Shown: piece after piece, positions 27,079 through 36,236 of the stretch
How the letters are laid out: each line of letters opens with the position of its first letter
Numbering within the stretch: position 1 is the first letter of the stretch
Assembly: GCA_034370385.1 (NCBI GenBank)
Contig: JAXMKZ010000051.1
Span: 124,001 to 188,000 of the forward strand
Direction of reading: 5' to 3'
Source of the DNA: Coriobacteriia bacterium
Lineage (GTDB): Bacteria; Actinomycetota; Coriobacteriia; Anaerosomatales; PHET01
DNA: 64,000 nt
Notes under the pieces: model-generated
Databases searched by the model: none
The model's input: the letters and a program-made list of their open reading frames with translations, nothing else
What the model was told of the DNA's origin: nothing
Translations under genes and position numbers: made by a program

Positions 27079-27951
27079 GTGAAGGCGAAGAAGTGGCTTG
27101 TACTCGCACTCGCAGCGATGCTCGCATTTGCGCTTGTTGGCTGCGGAGGTACGACGACCGAGGAGCCGTCCGGCGAGGAGCCTGCGGGCGAGGAGTTGAC
27201 GGGCTCGATCAACGTCGAGGGCTCGGACACCATGGTCAACCTGGGCCAGGCATGGGCCGAGGTCTTTCAGACCGAGAATCCTGGCGTCATGATCGCCATC
27301 AAGGGTGGCGGCTCGGGCACCGGGATCGCAGCACTCATCAACGGCACCATCGACTTTGCCAATGCATCGCGCCAGATCAAGGACGAAGAGAAGGCCGAGG
27401 CTGAGGGCAAGGGCATCACGTCGTTCGAGATCGAGGTGGCCAAGGATGGCATCGCCGTCGTAGTGAACCCCGGGAATGGCGTGACGGGCATGACGCTCGA
27501 CCAGCTCGGCAAGATCTACCGCGGCGAGATCACGAACTGGAAGGATGTCGGCGGCACCGATGCGCCTATCGTTCTCCTGTCGCGTGACAGCTCCTCGGGT
27601 ACCTACGAGTACTTCAAGGAGGAGGTCGTCGGTGAGGATAACGAGTATGCCAAGGAGGCGAAGCTCCTCTCGTCTACCCAGGCGATCATCGACGAGACCA
27701 AGAACAACCCGAACGCTATCGGCTACGTGGGTCTCGGCTACCTGACCCCGGATGTCAAGGTCATTGAGATCGATGGCGTCGCGGCATCGGTCGAGACCGC
27801 GCTCGACGGCAGCTACGTGCTTTCACGCGGACTGTATATGTACAGCAACGGCGAGCCGGCTGACGTCATGAAGGCCTACATCGACTGGATCCTCGGTCCT
27901 GGTGGCCAGCAGATCGTCACCGACCAGGGCTTCGTGCCAGTCGCGCAGTAG
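27079..27951 (+). CDS. pstS: Phosphate-binding lipoprotein PstS
   Basis: Extracellular phosphate receptor of 290 residues. The signal peptide ends in a lipobox (ALVGC, Cys22), so the mature protein is a lipoprotein anchored to the outer face of the membrane. The ligand-binding region shows the PstS landmarks EGSDTMVNL, KGGGSGTGIAALINGTIDFANASR and SRDSSSGTYEYF. The start chosen is GTG at 27079, 8 nt after GAGG; a GTG 6 nt upstream sits too close to it. First gene of pstSCAB and preceded by Pho-box-like repeats. Confidence 0.94.
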   Translation: MKAKKWLVLALAAMLAFALVGCGGTTTEEPSGEEPAGEELTGSINVEGSDTMVNLGQAWAEVFQTENPGVMIAIKGGGSGTGIAALINGTIDFANASRQIKDEEKAEAEGKGITSFEIEVAKDGIAVVVNPGNGVTGMTLDQLGKIYRGEITNWKDVGGTDAPIVLLSRDSSSGTYEYFKEEVVGEDNEYAKEAKLLSSTQAIIDETKNNPNAIGYVGLGYLTPDVKVIEIDGVAASVETALDGSYVLSRGLYMYSNGEPADVMKAYIDWILGPGGQQIVTDQGFVPVAQ

Positions 27952-27956
27952 CTCGT

Positions 27957-28880
27957 ATGATAGACGCCCCCACTTCACGGCGGCGCCGCGGCCGCTCGGC
28001 ATTCAGCCGGGCGGCCGAAGGCGTCTTCACGCGCCTCATAGCGCTGTCAGGTTTGACAGCGATAGTCGTCCTTGCCGGAATCACCGTGTTTCTCGTGCTG
28101 AACTCGTGGCGTGCGATCACAGACATCGGCATGATCGAGATGATCACGGGGACCGACTGGTTCCCGACGAGCAAGGTCCCCTCGTACGGATTCCTTCCCG
28201 CCGAGACGGGGTCCATGTGGGTGACGGCGGTCGCGGTGCTCCTCTGCGTTCCCGTCGGTGTTGCCGCCGCGGTCTACATATCTGAGTTCGCCGGTCGAAG
28301 GATGAAGGAGTTCACCAAGTCCGTCATCGAGTTCATGGCCGCCGTGCCTTCGGTGGTACTCGGTCTGATCGGTCTGGCGTTGGTCGTTCCTCGGGTGCGC
28401 GTATGGTTCGAACTCGACACCGGCCTGACAGCGTTCACCGCCGGTATCGTGGTCGGCATCATGGCTCTGCCGACCATCATCTCCATCTCCGAGGATGCGC
28501 TCCACGCCGTGCCTGCCGATCTGCGCACCGGGTCCTTGGCGCTGGGCAACACGCGCTGGCAGACCGTGTACAAGGTGGTCCTGCCGGCGGCATCATCGGG
28601 CGTCTTCGCTGCGGTGATGCTCGGAGTCGGACGAGCCATCGGCGAGACCATGGTCGTGCTCATGCTGGCGGGCAACTCGGGCATCATCGCCGACACGCCG
28701 TTTGTCTCCGTGCGCACCATGCCTGGCACGATCGCCGGTGAGATGGCGGAGGTCGTGCAGGGTGGCGAGCACTACTCCGTGCTGTTCGCCATGGCCCTGG
28801 TCCTGTTCGCCGTGACCTTTGCCATCAACCTCGCCGCCGATATCGTCTTGGAGAGGCAGCGCCGGAGGTGGCGTCGATGA
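27957..28880 (+). CDS. pstC: Phosphate ABC transporter permease PstC
   Basis: Inner-membrane permease of 307 residues with six hydrophobic segments. The EAA-type loop that docks the ATPase is visible in ISEDALHAVPADLRTGSLALGNTRWQTVYKVVLPAA, and the family motif ETGSMWVTAVAVLLCVPVGVAAAVY precedes it. It starts 5 nt after the pstS stop and ends in a TGA that overlaps the pstA ATG. Confidence 0.94.
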   Translation: MIDAPTSRRRRGRSAFSRAAEGVFTRLIALSGLTAIVVLAGITVFLVLNSWRAITDIGMIEMITGTDWFPTSKVPSYGFLPAETGSMWVTAVAVLLCVPVGVAAAVYISEFAGRRMKEFTKSVIEFMAAVPSVVLGLIGLALVVPRVRVWFELDTGLTAFTAGIVVGIMALPTIISISEDALHAVPADLRTGSLALGNTRWQTVYKVVLPAASSGVFAAVMLGVGRAIGETMVVLMLAGNSGIIADTPFVSVRTMPGTIAGEMAEVVQGGEHYSVLFAMALVLFAVTFAINLAADIVLERQRRRWRR

Positions 28881-29743
28881 GTAGGGCATCAGCTCGAGTG
28901 CGTCGCGCGCGCGTCGTCGAGACAGTCGCCAAGATCATCACCGGCGCCGCGGCATTCGGTGTCATCGGCGTCGTGGCGTTCATCCTGCTCTACCTCGTGA
29001 TCAAGGGCGGGGCTTCGATCGACTGGGAGTTCCTCACCCAGCCGCCCAAGATGTTCATGACACAAGGCGGCATCTGGCCGGCCATCTACGGCACCCTGCT
29101 GCTCACCTTCTGGACGGCGGTGTTCGCCGTGCCCATCGGCGTCATGGCCGGAATCTACCTCGCAGAGTACTCGCCGAAGGGCCGGTTCACGCGTATGATC
29201 CGGCTTGCGATCGCGAACATGGCGGGAGTGCCGTCGATCGTCTACGGCCTCTTCGGGCTCGCACTCTTCGTCCTGGCGCTCGGCTTCGGGCGCTCGGTCA
29301 TCTCGGGCGCGCTGACGCTTGCCTGTCTGACCCTTCCGGTGATCATCACCGCGACGGAAGAGGCGTTGCTTCAAGTGCCGAAGGACCTGCGCCAGGCGTC
29401 CCTTGCTCTGGGTGCATCGAGGTTGCGAACGGTCGCACGGGTCGTCCTCCCTGCGGCCGCGCCAGGCATAGTCACCGGGTCGATTCTCGGGCTGTCGCGT
29501 GCCGCTGGCGAGACGGCCCCGATCCTGGTCACGGCCGTGGCCTTCTACGCCCCGCTACCGGAGTCGCTGTTGGACCAGACCATGGCGTTGCCGTACCACC
29601 TCTACATCATGGCCACGCAGGCCACCAAGTCCGCCCCCGACGTTGTCTGGGGCACCGCCCTCGTTCTTGTTGCGGGCGTAAGCATCATCAACGTCGTTGC
29701 GGCCGCGTGGCGGACCCGCCAAAGGAGAAGGATCAGATGGTAA
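28877..29743 (+). CDS. pstA: Phosphate ABC transporter permease PstA
   Basis: Second membrane subunit, 288 residues with six hydrophobic segments. It has [19 protein letters not shown] near the second helix and the ATPase-docking loop [22 protein letters not shown]. The ATG at 28877 overlaps the pstC stop (ATGA) and has GGAGG 8 nt upstream, inside pstC; the GTG 9 nt earlier is not needed. Its stop lies within the start of pstB. Confidence 0.94.
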   Translation: MSRASARVRRARVVETVAKIITGAAAFGVIGVVAFILLYLVIKGGASIDWEFLTQPPKMFMTQGGIWPAIYGTLLLTFWTAVFAVPIGVMAGIYLAEYSPKGRFTRMIRLAIANMAGVPSIVYGLFGLALFVLALGFGRSVISGALTLACLTLPVIITATEEALLQVPKDLRQASLALGASRLRTVARVVLPAAAPGIVTGSILGLSRAAGETAPILVTAVAFYAPLPESLLDQTMALPYHLYIMATQATKSAPDVVWGTALVLVAGVSIINVVAAAWRTRQRRRIRW

Positions 29744-30522
29744 CGACCGCAACCGGCTCATTCGAACTCACCGACGTCTCGGTGACCTACGGGTCAGATA
29801 CCGCGGTCCATCAGGTGAGCATGAGCATCGAGCCGACGTCGGTGACTGCCCTGATCGGTCCGTCCGGTTGCGGGAAGTCGACGCTGCTGAGGTGTCTGAA
29901 TCGCATGAACGACGAGCTGGGCAACGTCACGGTAGGAGGCAAGATCCTCCTCGACGGGGTCAATATCCATGATCGTGCGGTTGACCCTGTCGAGTTGAGG
30001 GCGCGTGTCGGGCAGGTCTTCCAGAAGCCGAACCCGTTCCCGATGTCCATCTACGACAATGTCGCCTACGGACCGAGGACCCACGGTATCCGCGGGAAGG
30101 CCGAGCTCGGGGAGCTGGTGGAGGACTCGCTCAGGCGAGCGGCGCTGTGGGAAGAAGTGAAGAACCTGCTCAAGAAGCACGCGTTCGAGCTATCGGGCGG
30201 TCAGCAGCAAAGGCTGTGCATCGCCCGCGCTCTGGCCACGAGCCCCGAGGTCATGCTCATGGACGAGCCGGCTTCGGCTCTCGATCCCATCTCCACGCAG
30301 CAGATCGAGGACACGATCTCTGAACTCAAGCGAAGCGTCACCATCGTGATCGTGACCCACAACATGCAGCAGGCTGCCCGAATCTCCGACCGCACCGCGT
30401 TCATGCTCCGAGAGTCCATGGAGGAGCCTGCCCGGCTGATCGAGATCGGCGACACGAAGACGATGTTCACGAATCCGACCGACAAGCGTACCGAGGCCTA
30501 CATCACCGGGCGGTTCGGCTAG
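29737..30522 (+). CDS. pstB: Phosphate ABC transporter ATPase PstB
   Basis: ATPase of 261 residues that drives phosphate import. Walker [20 protein letters not shown] is the typical PstB form; then [21 protein letters not shown], signature [15 protein letters not shown], Walker [17 protein letters not shown] and H-loop [17 protein letters not shown]. The ATG at 29737 overlaps the pstA stop by 7 nt with AGGAGAAGG upstream. No phoU gene follows, although phoU usually ends this operon; a strong hairpin lies about 90 nt downstream. Confidence 0.96.
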   Translation: MVTTATGSFELTDVSVTYGSDTAVHQVSMSIEPTSVTALIGPSGCGKSTLLRCLNRMNDELGNVTVGGKILLDGVNIHDRAVDPVELRARVGQVFQKPNPFPMSIYDNVAYGPRTHGIRGKAELGELVEDSLRRAALWEEVKNLLKKHAFELSGGQQQRLCIARALATSPEVMLMDEPASALDPISTQQIEDTISELKRSVTIVIVTHNMQQAARISDRTAFMLRESMEEPARLIEIGDTKTMFTNPTDKRTEAYITGRFG

Positions 30523-30610
30523 CCGACAGCGACACGGTCTAGCACGGCGCGGGAATCGGTGTGAACTGCTGGCCGATGGCTGGCGGTGCGGTGAAGCCCC
30601 TACAAAATGC

Positions 30611-30643
30611 CAGGACGCGCCTGAGGGGGGGAGGCGCGTCCTG
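30611..30643 (+). terminator. Hairpin terminator after pstB
   Basis: A perfect 12-bp inverted repeat (CAGGACGCGCCT at 30611-30622 and AGGCGCGTCCTG at 30632-30643) with a 9-nt G-rich loop, 88 nt past the pstB stop. There is no T-run, so it may stop or protect the transcript without being a classical intrinsic terminator. A smaller GGGCG/CGCCC hairpin follows at 30656-30670. Confidence 0.6.
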
Positions 30644-30757
30644 TGTAGTGCCGAGGGGCGTTTCCCGCCCGAGGGGGGAGGGGTAAGGCGGGTCGCCCAG
30701 CTCTCGGTCGAATTAAAGCAACGCCTGTGCCAGAACGGCGCCAGACGAGTATCATTT

Positions 30758-30770
30758 CAGTTAAGAACTG
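30758..30770 (+). promoter_or_regulatory. Palindrome upstream of an acetyltransferase gene
   Basis: CAGTT-AAG-AACTG, a 13-bp inverted repeat about 40 nt before the ATG at 30808. TATCAT just upstream (30750-30755) and CATAAT just after (30771-30776) are -10-like, so it could be an operator overlapping the promoter. Confidence 0.35.
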
Positions 30771-30807
30771 CATAATGGCGACAACTCTTTCTGAGATCCG
30801 GGGAGTG

Positions 30808-31323
30808 ATGGACCACTACGTGATCCGCCGCGCCACCGTCGGCGACGCTGCCGACATCGCGCGCATCTACAACCACTACATCGAGACGTCCACAGCCACG
30901 TTTGACACGGAGCTCAAGAGCGTCGAGGAGCGCCAGGAGTGGATCGCGGAACGGTCCGCGGCGCACCCCGTCGTCGTGGTCCAAGACGCCGAGCATCAGA
31001 CGGTTGCCTGGGGATCGCTGTCTCCGTTCGCGAGCCGCAGTGCATGGTCGCGGACCGTGGAAGTCGCCGTGTATGTGGCGCCTTCTCATCTCGGGCAAGG
31101 CATCGGGCCTCTCGTGCTCGACCACCTCGTTCACGAGGCGGTCGATGCAGGTCACCATGTCGCGGTCAGCAAGATCGTGTCGGAGAACGAGGCGAGTCTC
31201 CGCATGACAGAGCGTGCAGGCTTCGAGCGGGTCGGCGTGATGCGCGAGGTGGGCCGCAAGTTCGACCGGTGGCTCGATGTCGTGATAATGCAGCGAGTGC
31301 TACCGAGCGAGGAATCCTCGTGA
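30808..31323 (+). CDS. GNAT acetyltransferase, phosphinothricin acetyltransferase-like
   Basis: Acetyl-CoA-dependent N-acetyltransferase of 171 residues. The opening IRRATVGDAADIARIYNHYIETSTATFDTE is typical of the Pat/YncA group, and the acetyl-CoA loop is VAPSHLGQGIGPLVLDHLV. The family acetylates small amines such as methionine derivatives or phosphinothricin-like compounds. The start is ATG at 30808 with GGGGAG upstream. It is separated from pstB by a terminator and has its own -10-like elements, so it is not part of the phosphate operon. Confidence 0.86.
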   Translation: MDHYVIRRATVGDAADIARIYNHYIETSTATFDTELKSVEERQEWIAERSAAHPVVVVQDAEHQTVAWGSLSPFASRSAWSRTVEVAVYVAPSHLGQGIGPLVLDHLVHEAVDAGHHVAVSKIVSENEASLRMTERAGFERVGVMREVGRKFDRWLDVVIMQRVLPSEESS

Positions 31324-31366
31324 GCGGCGCAGACGCTAGGTTGGTCGTCACGGGCCTGCGCGTCGC

Positions 31367-31606
31367 TTAGTCGACCGTGCGGTAGCGCCCTGCCCAGCCG
31401 TGGCCTTTGAGGGCGGAGTTGAGCTGATCGCACAACTTGTCTCGCCGATAGGTGCCCGGCGGCAGCAGTTCGATGATGCCGACGAGATCGCACGGCAGGT
31501 CGTAGGCCTCAGCACGAACGATCACGTCGAGACGGGTCGCCGTCGTGGCCTCACGAAACAGGGCGTCGATGAAGCGCTGGAGAATCTCGGCATCGTCCTC
31601 AGGCAC
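31367..31606 (-). CDS. Small hypothetical protein downstream of thrC
   Basis: Soluble acidic protein of 79 residues that I do not recognise. It has an N-terminal helix (DDAEILQRFIDALFREATTATRLDVIVRAEAYDLP), a PPGTYRRDKLCDQLNSALKGHGW segment resembling a small winged or helical domain, and one cysteine pair (C39, C58). The GTG start lies 4 nt past the threonine synthase stop, so it is likely cotranscribed, though its ribosome binding site is weak. Confidence 0.55.
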   Translation of the reverse strand: MPEDDAEILQRFIDALFREATTATRLDVIVRAEAYDLPCDLVGIIELLPPGTYRRDKLCDQLNSALKGHGWAGRYRTVD

Positions 31607-31609
31607 GCG

Positions 31610-33151
31610 TCAGCCGAGCCATCCCTTGACCGCCGACTCCACTCCGTCGCGTCCGGGGTCGACCACGTCGGTGAAGCGGGCGATCATGTCGTCGAGCGAG
31701 GCGAGTCCGGACGGGATCGGTGCGCAGGAACCCGCGCGCCCGAGCACCTCGCGAAGCAACTCGACGCCGGAGAGGTCAGCGAGTTCGGCGGGAAGCGGAT
31801 CGCGATAGGGACGGCCCAGAAGCGCCTTGAGCACGTCAGCGCCGAACTTGGCCCAGTGGGCGGTCGACACGACCAGCACCGGGTTCTCGCCGCGCATGCG
31901 TTCTGCCACCTCCCAGGCGACCGCCGTGTGGGGGTCGAGAAGGTAGCCCGTTTCTTCGTGAACGCGGCGGATGGTGGCGAGGGACTCGTCGTTGGTGACG
32001 AAGTCGCCCACAAGTATCTCGCGCACAGCGCGGAAGGTGTCGGGATCCACCTGGAAGCGCCGGTGCTTGGCGAGTTCGGTCATCCATCCGTTGACCTGGT
32101 GCGGACCGGCGAGGTGGTAGAGAAGCCGCTCGAGATTGCTTGAGACCAGGATGTCCATCGACGGCGACGGGGTGTTCACGAAGTCGCGACCGGAGATGTC
32201 GTACACGCCGGTGGCGATGAAGTCGGTGAGGATGTTGTTCTCGTTGGATGCGCAGATCAAGCGTCCGATCGGGACGCCGCACAGGCGGGCGTAGTAGGCG
32301 CCGAGGATGTTGCCGAAGTTGCCCGTGGGCACACACACGTCCATCGGCTCGCCGGACTTGACCCCACCGGATGAGACCATGTCGGCATAGGCGCTCACGT
32401 AGTACGCGATCTGGGGAAGCAAACGTCCCCAGTTGATGGAGTTCGCGCTCGAGAGCTTCAGGCGGTGCTCGCCGTGTAGCCATGCGTTGAAGTTCTCATC
32501 GGCGAAAGCGTCCTTCACGGCGCTTTGGCAGTCGTCGAAGTTGCCGCGCACGCCGAAGACGCCGACATTGCCGCCGGCTTGCGTGACCATCTGCTTGCGC
32601 TGGATGTCAGAGACCCCGCCGTCGGGATAGAACACCACGATGCTCGTGTGCTCCCGGTCGGCGAACCCTTCGAGTGCGGCTTTGCCGGTGTCACCCGAGG
32701 TTGCTACCAGTACGAGGAAGTCGTCGGTGAGTTCGCCACGAGCCTGTTGACGTTCGACGGCCGCGCTGAAGAACAGCGGCAGACACTGAAGTGCCATATC
32801 CTTGAAGGCGCTCGTCGGTCCATGCCACAGCTCCAGCACATGCACGCCCGCCACGACTTCCTCGACCGGCGCGATCCGATCGTCGTCCCACTGGCGACCG
32901 TACGCACGCCGCATGAGCGCATCCACGCGGTCGGCGTCAAAGTCCACGCCGAAACGCGTGAATACGGCGGCGGCTCGCCGCCAGTACGGCATCTCGGCCA
33001 TCGCCAGAATCTCGTCGAGCGCGAAGTCAGGCAGCTCGGTCGGCACGAAGAGCCCGCCGCCCGGTGCGATGCCCGTCACTACAACATCACTGAAGAGCGG
33101 CTGATGCTCGCTCAGTCCGCGCGTATCGGTGTATGTGGTGGGTCTTCTCAT
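31610..33151 (-). CDS. thrC: Threonine synthase
   Basis: PLP enzyme of 513 residues converting O-phosphohomoserine to threonine. It begins with the family motif YTDTRG followed by GLFVP; the PLP lysine is in HGPTSAFKDMALQ (K117), and SANSINWGRLLPQI and VPTGNFGNILGAYYA bind the cofactor phosphate. The length and SINWGR motif fit the E. coli/yeast class rather than the shorter Bacillus class. The ATG at 33151 is chosen although no clear Shine-Dalgarno precedes it; a GTG at 33172 is an alternative. Its substrate branches from aspartate semialdehyde, which is also the presumed substrate of the enzyme at 47996-49168. Confidence 0.94.
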   Translation of the reverse strand: MRRPTTYTDTRGLSEHQPLFSDVVVTGIAPGGGLFVPTELPDFALDEILAMAEMPYWRRAAAVFTRFGVDFDADRVDALMRRAYGRQWDDDRIAPVEEVVAGVHVLELWHGPTSAFKDMALQCLPLFFSAAVERQQARGELTDDFLVLVATSGDTGKAALEGFADREHTSIVVFYPDGGVSDIQRKQMVTQAGGNVGVFGVRGNFDDCQSAVKDAFADENFNAWLHGEHRLKLSSANSINWGRLLPQIAYYVSAYADMVSSGGVKSGEPMDVCVPTGNFGNILGAYYARLCGVPIGRLICASNENNILTDFIATGVYDISGRDFVNTPSPSMDILVSSNLERLLYHLAGPHQVNGWMTELAKHRRFQVDPDTFRAVREILVGDFVTNDESLATIRRVHEETGYLLDPHTAVAWEVAERMRGENPVLVVSTAHWAKFGADVLKALLGRPYRDPLPAELADLSGVELLREVLGRAGSCAPIPSGLASLDDMIARFTDVVDPGRDGVESAVKGWLG

Positions 33152-33171
33152 GTTGAGGAATGATACCCGAC

Positions 33172-33705
33172 TCACGAGCCGCTCGTCGGCATGAGTTCGC
33201 GCTTGAGAAGGTCCATCAGGAGGTTGTCGTGCCATTGGTCGTCGGAGCCCCGCTCGTACTCGCGCATGACCCCGACCGGTTTGAACCCGACCCTCTCGTA
33301 GGCGCGGATCGCGCGAGTGTTGGCCACGGCAGGGTCGATGGTCACACGATGGTGTCCCCGCACGGTGAAGAGGTACTCGACGAGTGTGGCCAGCGCATCA
33401 GGTCCGACACCCCGGCCGGTCGCACCAGACAGCAGGCCGATGTCGATGTTGGCCGCGTGGTAGTCGGGATCGAGCTCCTCTTCGAACGTGATCACACCCA
33501 ATGCGGTGCCCTGCGAGTCAACGACGAAGGCAGACACCCCGTCACCACGGAACCAGGTGAGGATGACGGAGGGATCGGTTCCAAGCCACGGCGACGCATT
33601 AGCATCAGCGGCCAGAGCCTCTGCGAGCTGCGAAAGTTCGGTTTCGTCGGCAGGACGCAGTGTCACGAGCCGACCGGTGAGGGTGTGCAGATGGGATGAG
33701 GCCAT
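33172..33705 (-). CDS. GNAT acetyltransferase, AAC(6')/RimJ-like
   Basis: N-acetyltransferase of 177 residues. The fold is visible from LHTLTGRLVTLRPADETELSQLAE through IDIGLLSGATGRGVGPDALATL (acetyl-CoA loop) to the closing NTRAIRAYERVGFKPVGVMREY. The closest recognisable relatives are aminoglycoside 6'-acetyltransferases and RimJ-type protein acetyltransferases; the substrate is not clear, so drug resistance should not be assumed. The ATG at 33705 has AAGGA 6 nt upstream. It precedes thrC by 20 nt on the same strand. Confidence 0.82.
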   Translation of the reverse strand: MASSHLHTLTGRLVTLRPADETELSQLAEALAADANASPWLGTDPSVILTWFRGDGVSAFVVDSQGTALGVITFEEELDPDYHAANIDIGLLSGATGRGVGPDALATLVEYLFTVRGHHRVTIDPAVANTRAIRAYERVGFKPVGVMREYERGSDDQWHDNLLMDLLKRELMPTSGS

Positions 33706-33772
33706 GGGGGTCCTTACGCCGTGAACGGGTGGTACGCTCTTACAGGTACTCGTACCCAGGAGGGGGTCTGGC

Positions 33773-34954
33773 GTGAAGTATGTCATCGTGATTCTTGACG
33801 GCGCGGCGGGTTGGCCGATGTCAGCGCTCGGCGGCAAGTCAACGCTGGAGGCGGCGTGCACGCCGAATCTGGACGCGCTCGCGCGCACCGGGCTCGTGGG
33901 ACTGGCTCGTACGGTGCCTGAGGGAACAGAGCCCTCCTCGTCGGCCGCCTGCACCTCGATCATCGGCTACGACCCCGTGGAGGACTACGTTGGGCGTGGG
34001 GCGATCGAAGCCGCCAGCATCGGCGTCGAACTGGCCCCTGACGAGGTCGCCCTGCGCCTCAACACGGTGACGATCACCGATGGGCTCATGACGAGCTACG
34101 CCGCCGGTCACATCTCGACGGAGGAGTCCAACGCCATCGTGCGCGACATCGCCACGAACCTCGACGACGCGGTGTTCACCCTGCACCCCGGTGTGGCCTA
34201 CCGACACATCCTCGTCGTGAAGGGTCACCCCGAGCTTCTGGAGTGCGGATTCACTCCTCCGCACGATATCTCGGACAAACCCGTAGTGGGTCAGGTGCCG
34301 CGCGGAAGGGGCTCTGAGCTTCTGCTCGACTACATGGAGCGCGCGAAGCCCCTGCTCGCGCACAACGCGGTGAACCTGTGTCGCCTGGGTGCGGGACTCC
34401 TGCCGGTCACCGACGTGTGGCCCTTCTGGCCGGGAGCACGCCCGCGCGGTCTTGTTCCCTTCTCGCAGAAGCGCGGTGTTCGGGCGGCGATGACGAGCGG
34501 CGTGGACCTGCTTAACGGTCTGGCGGTGCTGACGGGAATCACGCGACTGTCCATCACGGGGGTCACCGGTGACTCCGACAACGACTACGCGGGCCAGACG
34601 ATCGGAGCTCTTGAGGCGCTCGTGGATCACGACCTCGTTGTCATCCACGTCGAGTCACCTGATGAAGAGGGTCACGCAGGGGATGGCCCCGCGAAGCTCG
34701 CCGCGATTGAGGCCATCGATCGCGAGGTCGTGAGTCGTGTTCGCGCGTACCCCGGCGAGGTGCGGATCCTGGCGATGCCCGACCATCCGACGCCGGTGGA
34801 GCTCAAGACCCACGTGGGCGATCCGGTGCCCTTCGTGCTGTGGGGTCCGGGAATCGCGACGAACGGTGCGGTGGCTTACGGCGAGACGGATGCTTCGGCG
34901 ACAGGCCTTGTCGTCGATCCCGGCGCCGGGGTGATGGACCTGCTGCTTAGCTGA
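33773..34954 (+). CDS. apgM: Cofactor-independent phosphoglycerate mutase, archaeal type
   Basis: Alkaline-phosphatase-superfamily enzyme of 393 residues that interconverts 3- and 2-phosphoglycerate. It has the metal-binding DGAAGWP near the N-terminus, the nucleophile serine in TEPSSSAACTSIIGYDP, the central GRGAIEAASIGVEL typical of ApgM, and the metal ligands in VESPDEEGHAGD and MPDHPTP. This shorter type (about 400 residues) is common in archaea and anaerobic bacteria. The GTG start at 33773 has AGGAGGGGG upstream. It serves glycolysis or gluconeogenesis. Confidence 0.9.
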   Translation: MKYVIVILDGAAGWPMSALGGKSTLEAACTPNLDALARTGLVGLARTVPEGTEPSSSAACTSIIGYDPVEDYVGRGAIEAASIGVELAPDEVALRLNTVTITDGLMTSYAAGHISTEESNAIVRDIATNLDDAVFTLHPGVAYRHILVVKGHPELLECGFTPPHDISDKPVVGQVPRGRGSELLLDYMERAKPLLAHNAVNLCRLGAGLLPVTDVWPFWPGARPRGLVPFSQKRGVRAAMTSGVDLLNGLAVLTGITRLSITGVTGDSDNDYAGQTIGALEALVDHDLVVIHVESPDEEGHAGDGPAKLAAIEAIDREVVSRVRAYPGEVRILAMPDHPTPVELKTHVGDPVPFVLWGPGIATNGAVAYGETDASATGLVVDPGAGVMDLLLS

Positions 34955-34970
34955 GTGACCGAGAGACGGT

Positions 34971-35579
34971 TCAGATGCGCCCCGCGAGGACTCGTCCGAG
35001 CGAGCAGGCTTTGTCGTTCTCCCACTCGTCGAGCTGGTGGTTGGTCCACCGGCCGGACACAGCGAGCGAGCCGATCGTTTGAATGCCCCCCACCGCAAGT
35101 GAGGTGCGCAGTTCGCGGATGGGTCCTGACGTGTAGCCGAAGAATGTCGCAATGGGTTCCGGCGCTGAGGTAGCGGTGATGATCACGGCGCGGCGAGCGG
35201 CCCTGGCCTGAGGGGCGGAGGGGACTTCGCGCTCGGAGAAACCCGGAAGTCGAAGCTGGCCGCTTGAGGAGAAGTAGCCCGAGAGGCGATCGAGAACCGC
35301 TTGCAAGGGACGCTCGGCCCGTTTGAAGTAGGAGGGGACACCGAAGATGACCCCGTCACTCAGCGCGATCCTCTCGGCGAGATCCGGTAGGTCGTCGTCT
35401 ATCTTGCAGGTGCCCGTGAGGCGGCACATCTTGCAGCCGGTGCAGTAGCGCACGTCGTACTCGGCGAGCCGTACTCGCTCCACCGTGGCCCCGGCCGCTT
35501 CGGCCGCCCGCGCTGCCACTTCGACCGATCGGCTCACCACGCCCCGCCCGGTACTCGCGTCAATCGCGATGATCCTCAC
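34971..35579 (-). CDS. Flavodoxin-fold NAD(P)H reductase / iron-sulfur flavoprotein-like
   Basis: Protein of 202 residues of the NADPH-dependent FMN reductase family. The N-terminal loop IDASTGRGVVSRSVE binds FMN phosphate, GVIFGVPSYFKRAERPLQAVLDRL surrounds the isoalloxazine ring. After about 45 residues comes CTGCKMCRLTGTC, a compact cysteine cluster like that of the archaeal iron-sulfur flavoproteins, which would bind an Fe-S cluster and pass electrons to FMN. The start is GTG at 35579 with AAGGGGG upstream. It follows the PadR gene by 45 nt; that gap contains a TATAGT hexamer flanked by two GCCGGC sites. Likely role: electron transfer or detoxification of a quinone, nitro compound or O2 under PadR control. 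Confidence 0.82.
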   Translation of the reverse strand: MRIIAIDASTGRGVVSRSVEVAARAAEAAGATVERVRLAEYDVRYCTGCKMCRLTGTCKIDDDLPDLAERIALSDGVIFGVPSYFKRAERPLQAVLDRLSGYFSSSGQLRLPGFSEREVPSAPQARAARRAVIITATSAPEPIATFFGYTSGPIRELRTSLAVGGIQTIGSLAVSGRWTNHQLDEWENDKACSLGRVLAGRI

Positions 35580-35624
35580 GCCCAACCCCCTTCTTGTCAG
35601 GCCGGCTTCACTATACGCCGGCAC

Positions 35625-36218
35625 TCACGTCCCGAATAGATGGCGCTGCCCGGTTCCCGCAGCGGTTGAGCCGGGCAGCGCCCCGTCGCGGATGGCGTCG
35701 ATGCAGTCGTCCAGCCAGTCGATGGCTGCACGCTCCCGCGCAAGCGCTCCATCGAATGCGGTCTGTCTCAGGGTCGAAGTGCGATCGTCGATGGAGCGCT
35801 CGGATGCCAGGTCCGCCTTCGCAGTCCGCAGCCCGAGCAGTCGCGACTGATGCTGGTCGCGGCTGGCCACTAGGACGGCGATGAGGTCCTCGTCAGCGGT
35901 GGCCTCGCCGAAGTAGAGGCGTATGAGGAGAGGGTCGCGTACGACGGGAGTGTCTGCAGGGGAAGCGAGCCACGCCTGCAGGGACACCTGCCCTGCGGGC
36001 GTCAGCTCGTAGAGCCGCCGGTCAGGTTTGCCCGCGCGACGTCGGCGGGTGGCGGTGACCAGACCGACCGTCTTGAGACGCTCGAGTGTGCGGTACACCT
36101 GGGCCTGATCTGCGGCCCACAAGGGGTACAGGGGACCGTCGAAACACCGCGTCTTGAGGTCGTAGCCCGACCGCGGGTGTTCGTTGAGCAGTCCGAGTAT
36201 CGCGTGCTCGAGCGACAC
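35625..36218 (-). CDS. PadR family transcriptional regulator
   Basis: Regulator of 197 residues. The winged helix-turn-helix (1-80) has the PadR signature LEHAILGLLNEHPRSGYDLKTR, then QVYRTLERLKTVGLV and RRLYELTPAGQ; the C-terminal part (about 90-180) is the Vir_act_alpha_C-like helical dimerisation domain. GTG start at 36218. An ATGT-N8-ACAT site, the PadR operator consensus, overlaps its own -10 region, so it should repress itself and probably the flavoprotein gene downstream. Confidence 0.92.
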   Translation of the reverse strand: MSLEHAILGLLNEHPRSGYDLKTRCFDGPLYPLWAADQAQVYRTLERLKTVGLVTATRRRRAGKPDRRLYELTPAGQVSLQAWLASPADTPVVRDPLLIRLYFGEATADEDLIAVLVASRDQHQSRLLGLRTAKADLASERSIDDRTSTLRQTAFDGALARERAAIDWLDDCIDAIRDGALPGSTAAGTGQRHLFGT

Positions 36219-36236
36219 AGCGCTCTTCCCCCCGAA

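Noticed and set aside
30808-31323. Herbicide or antibiotic resistance gene
   Set aside because: Phosphinothricin-acetyltransferase-like GNAT proteins are common and most act on other small amines; the sequence alone does not support a resistance claim.
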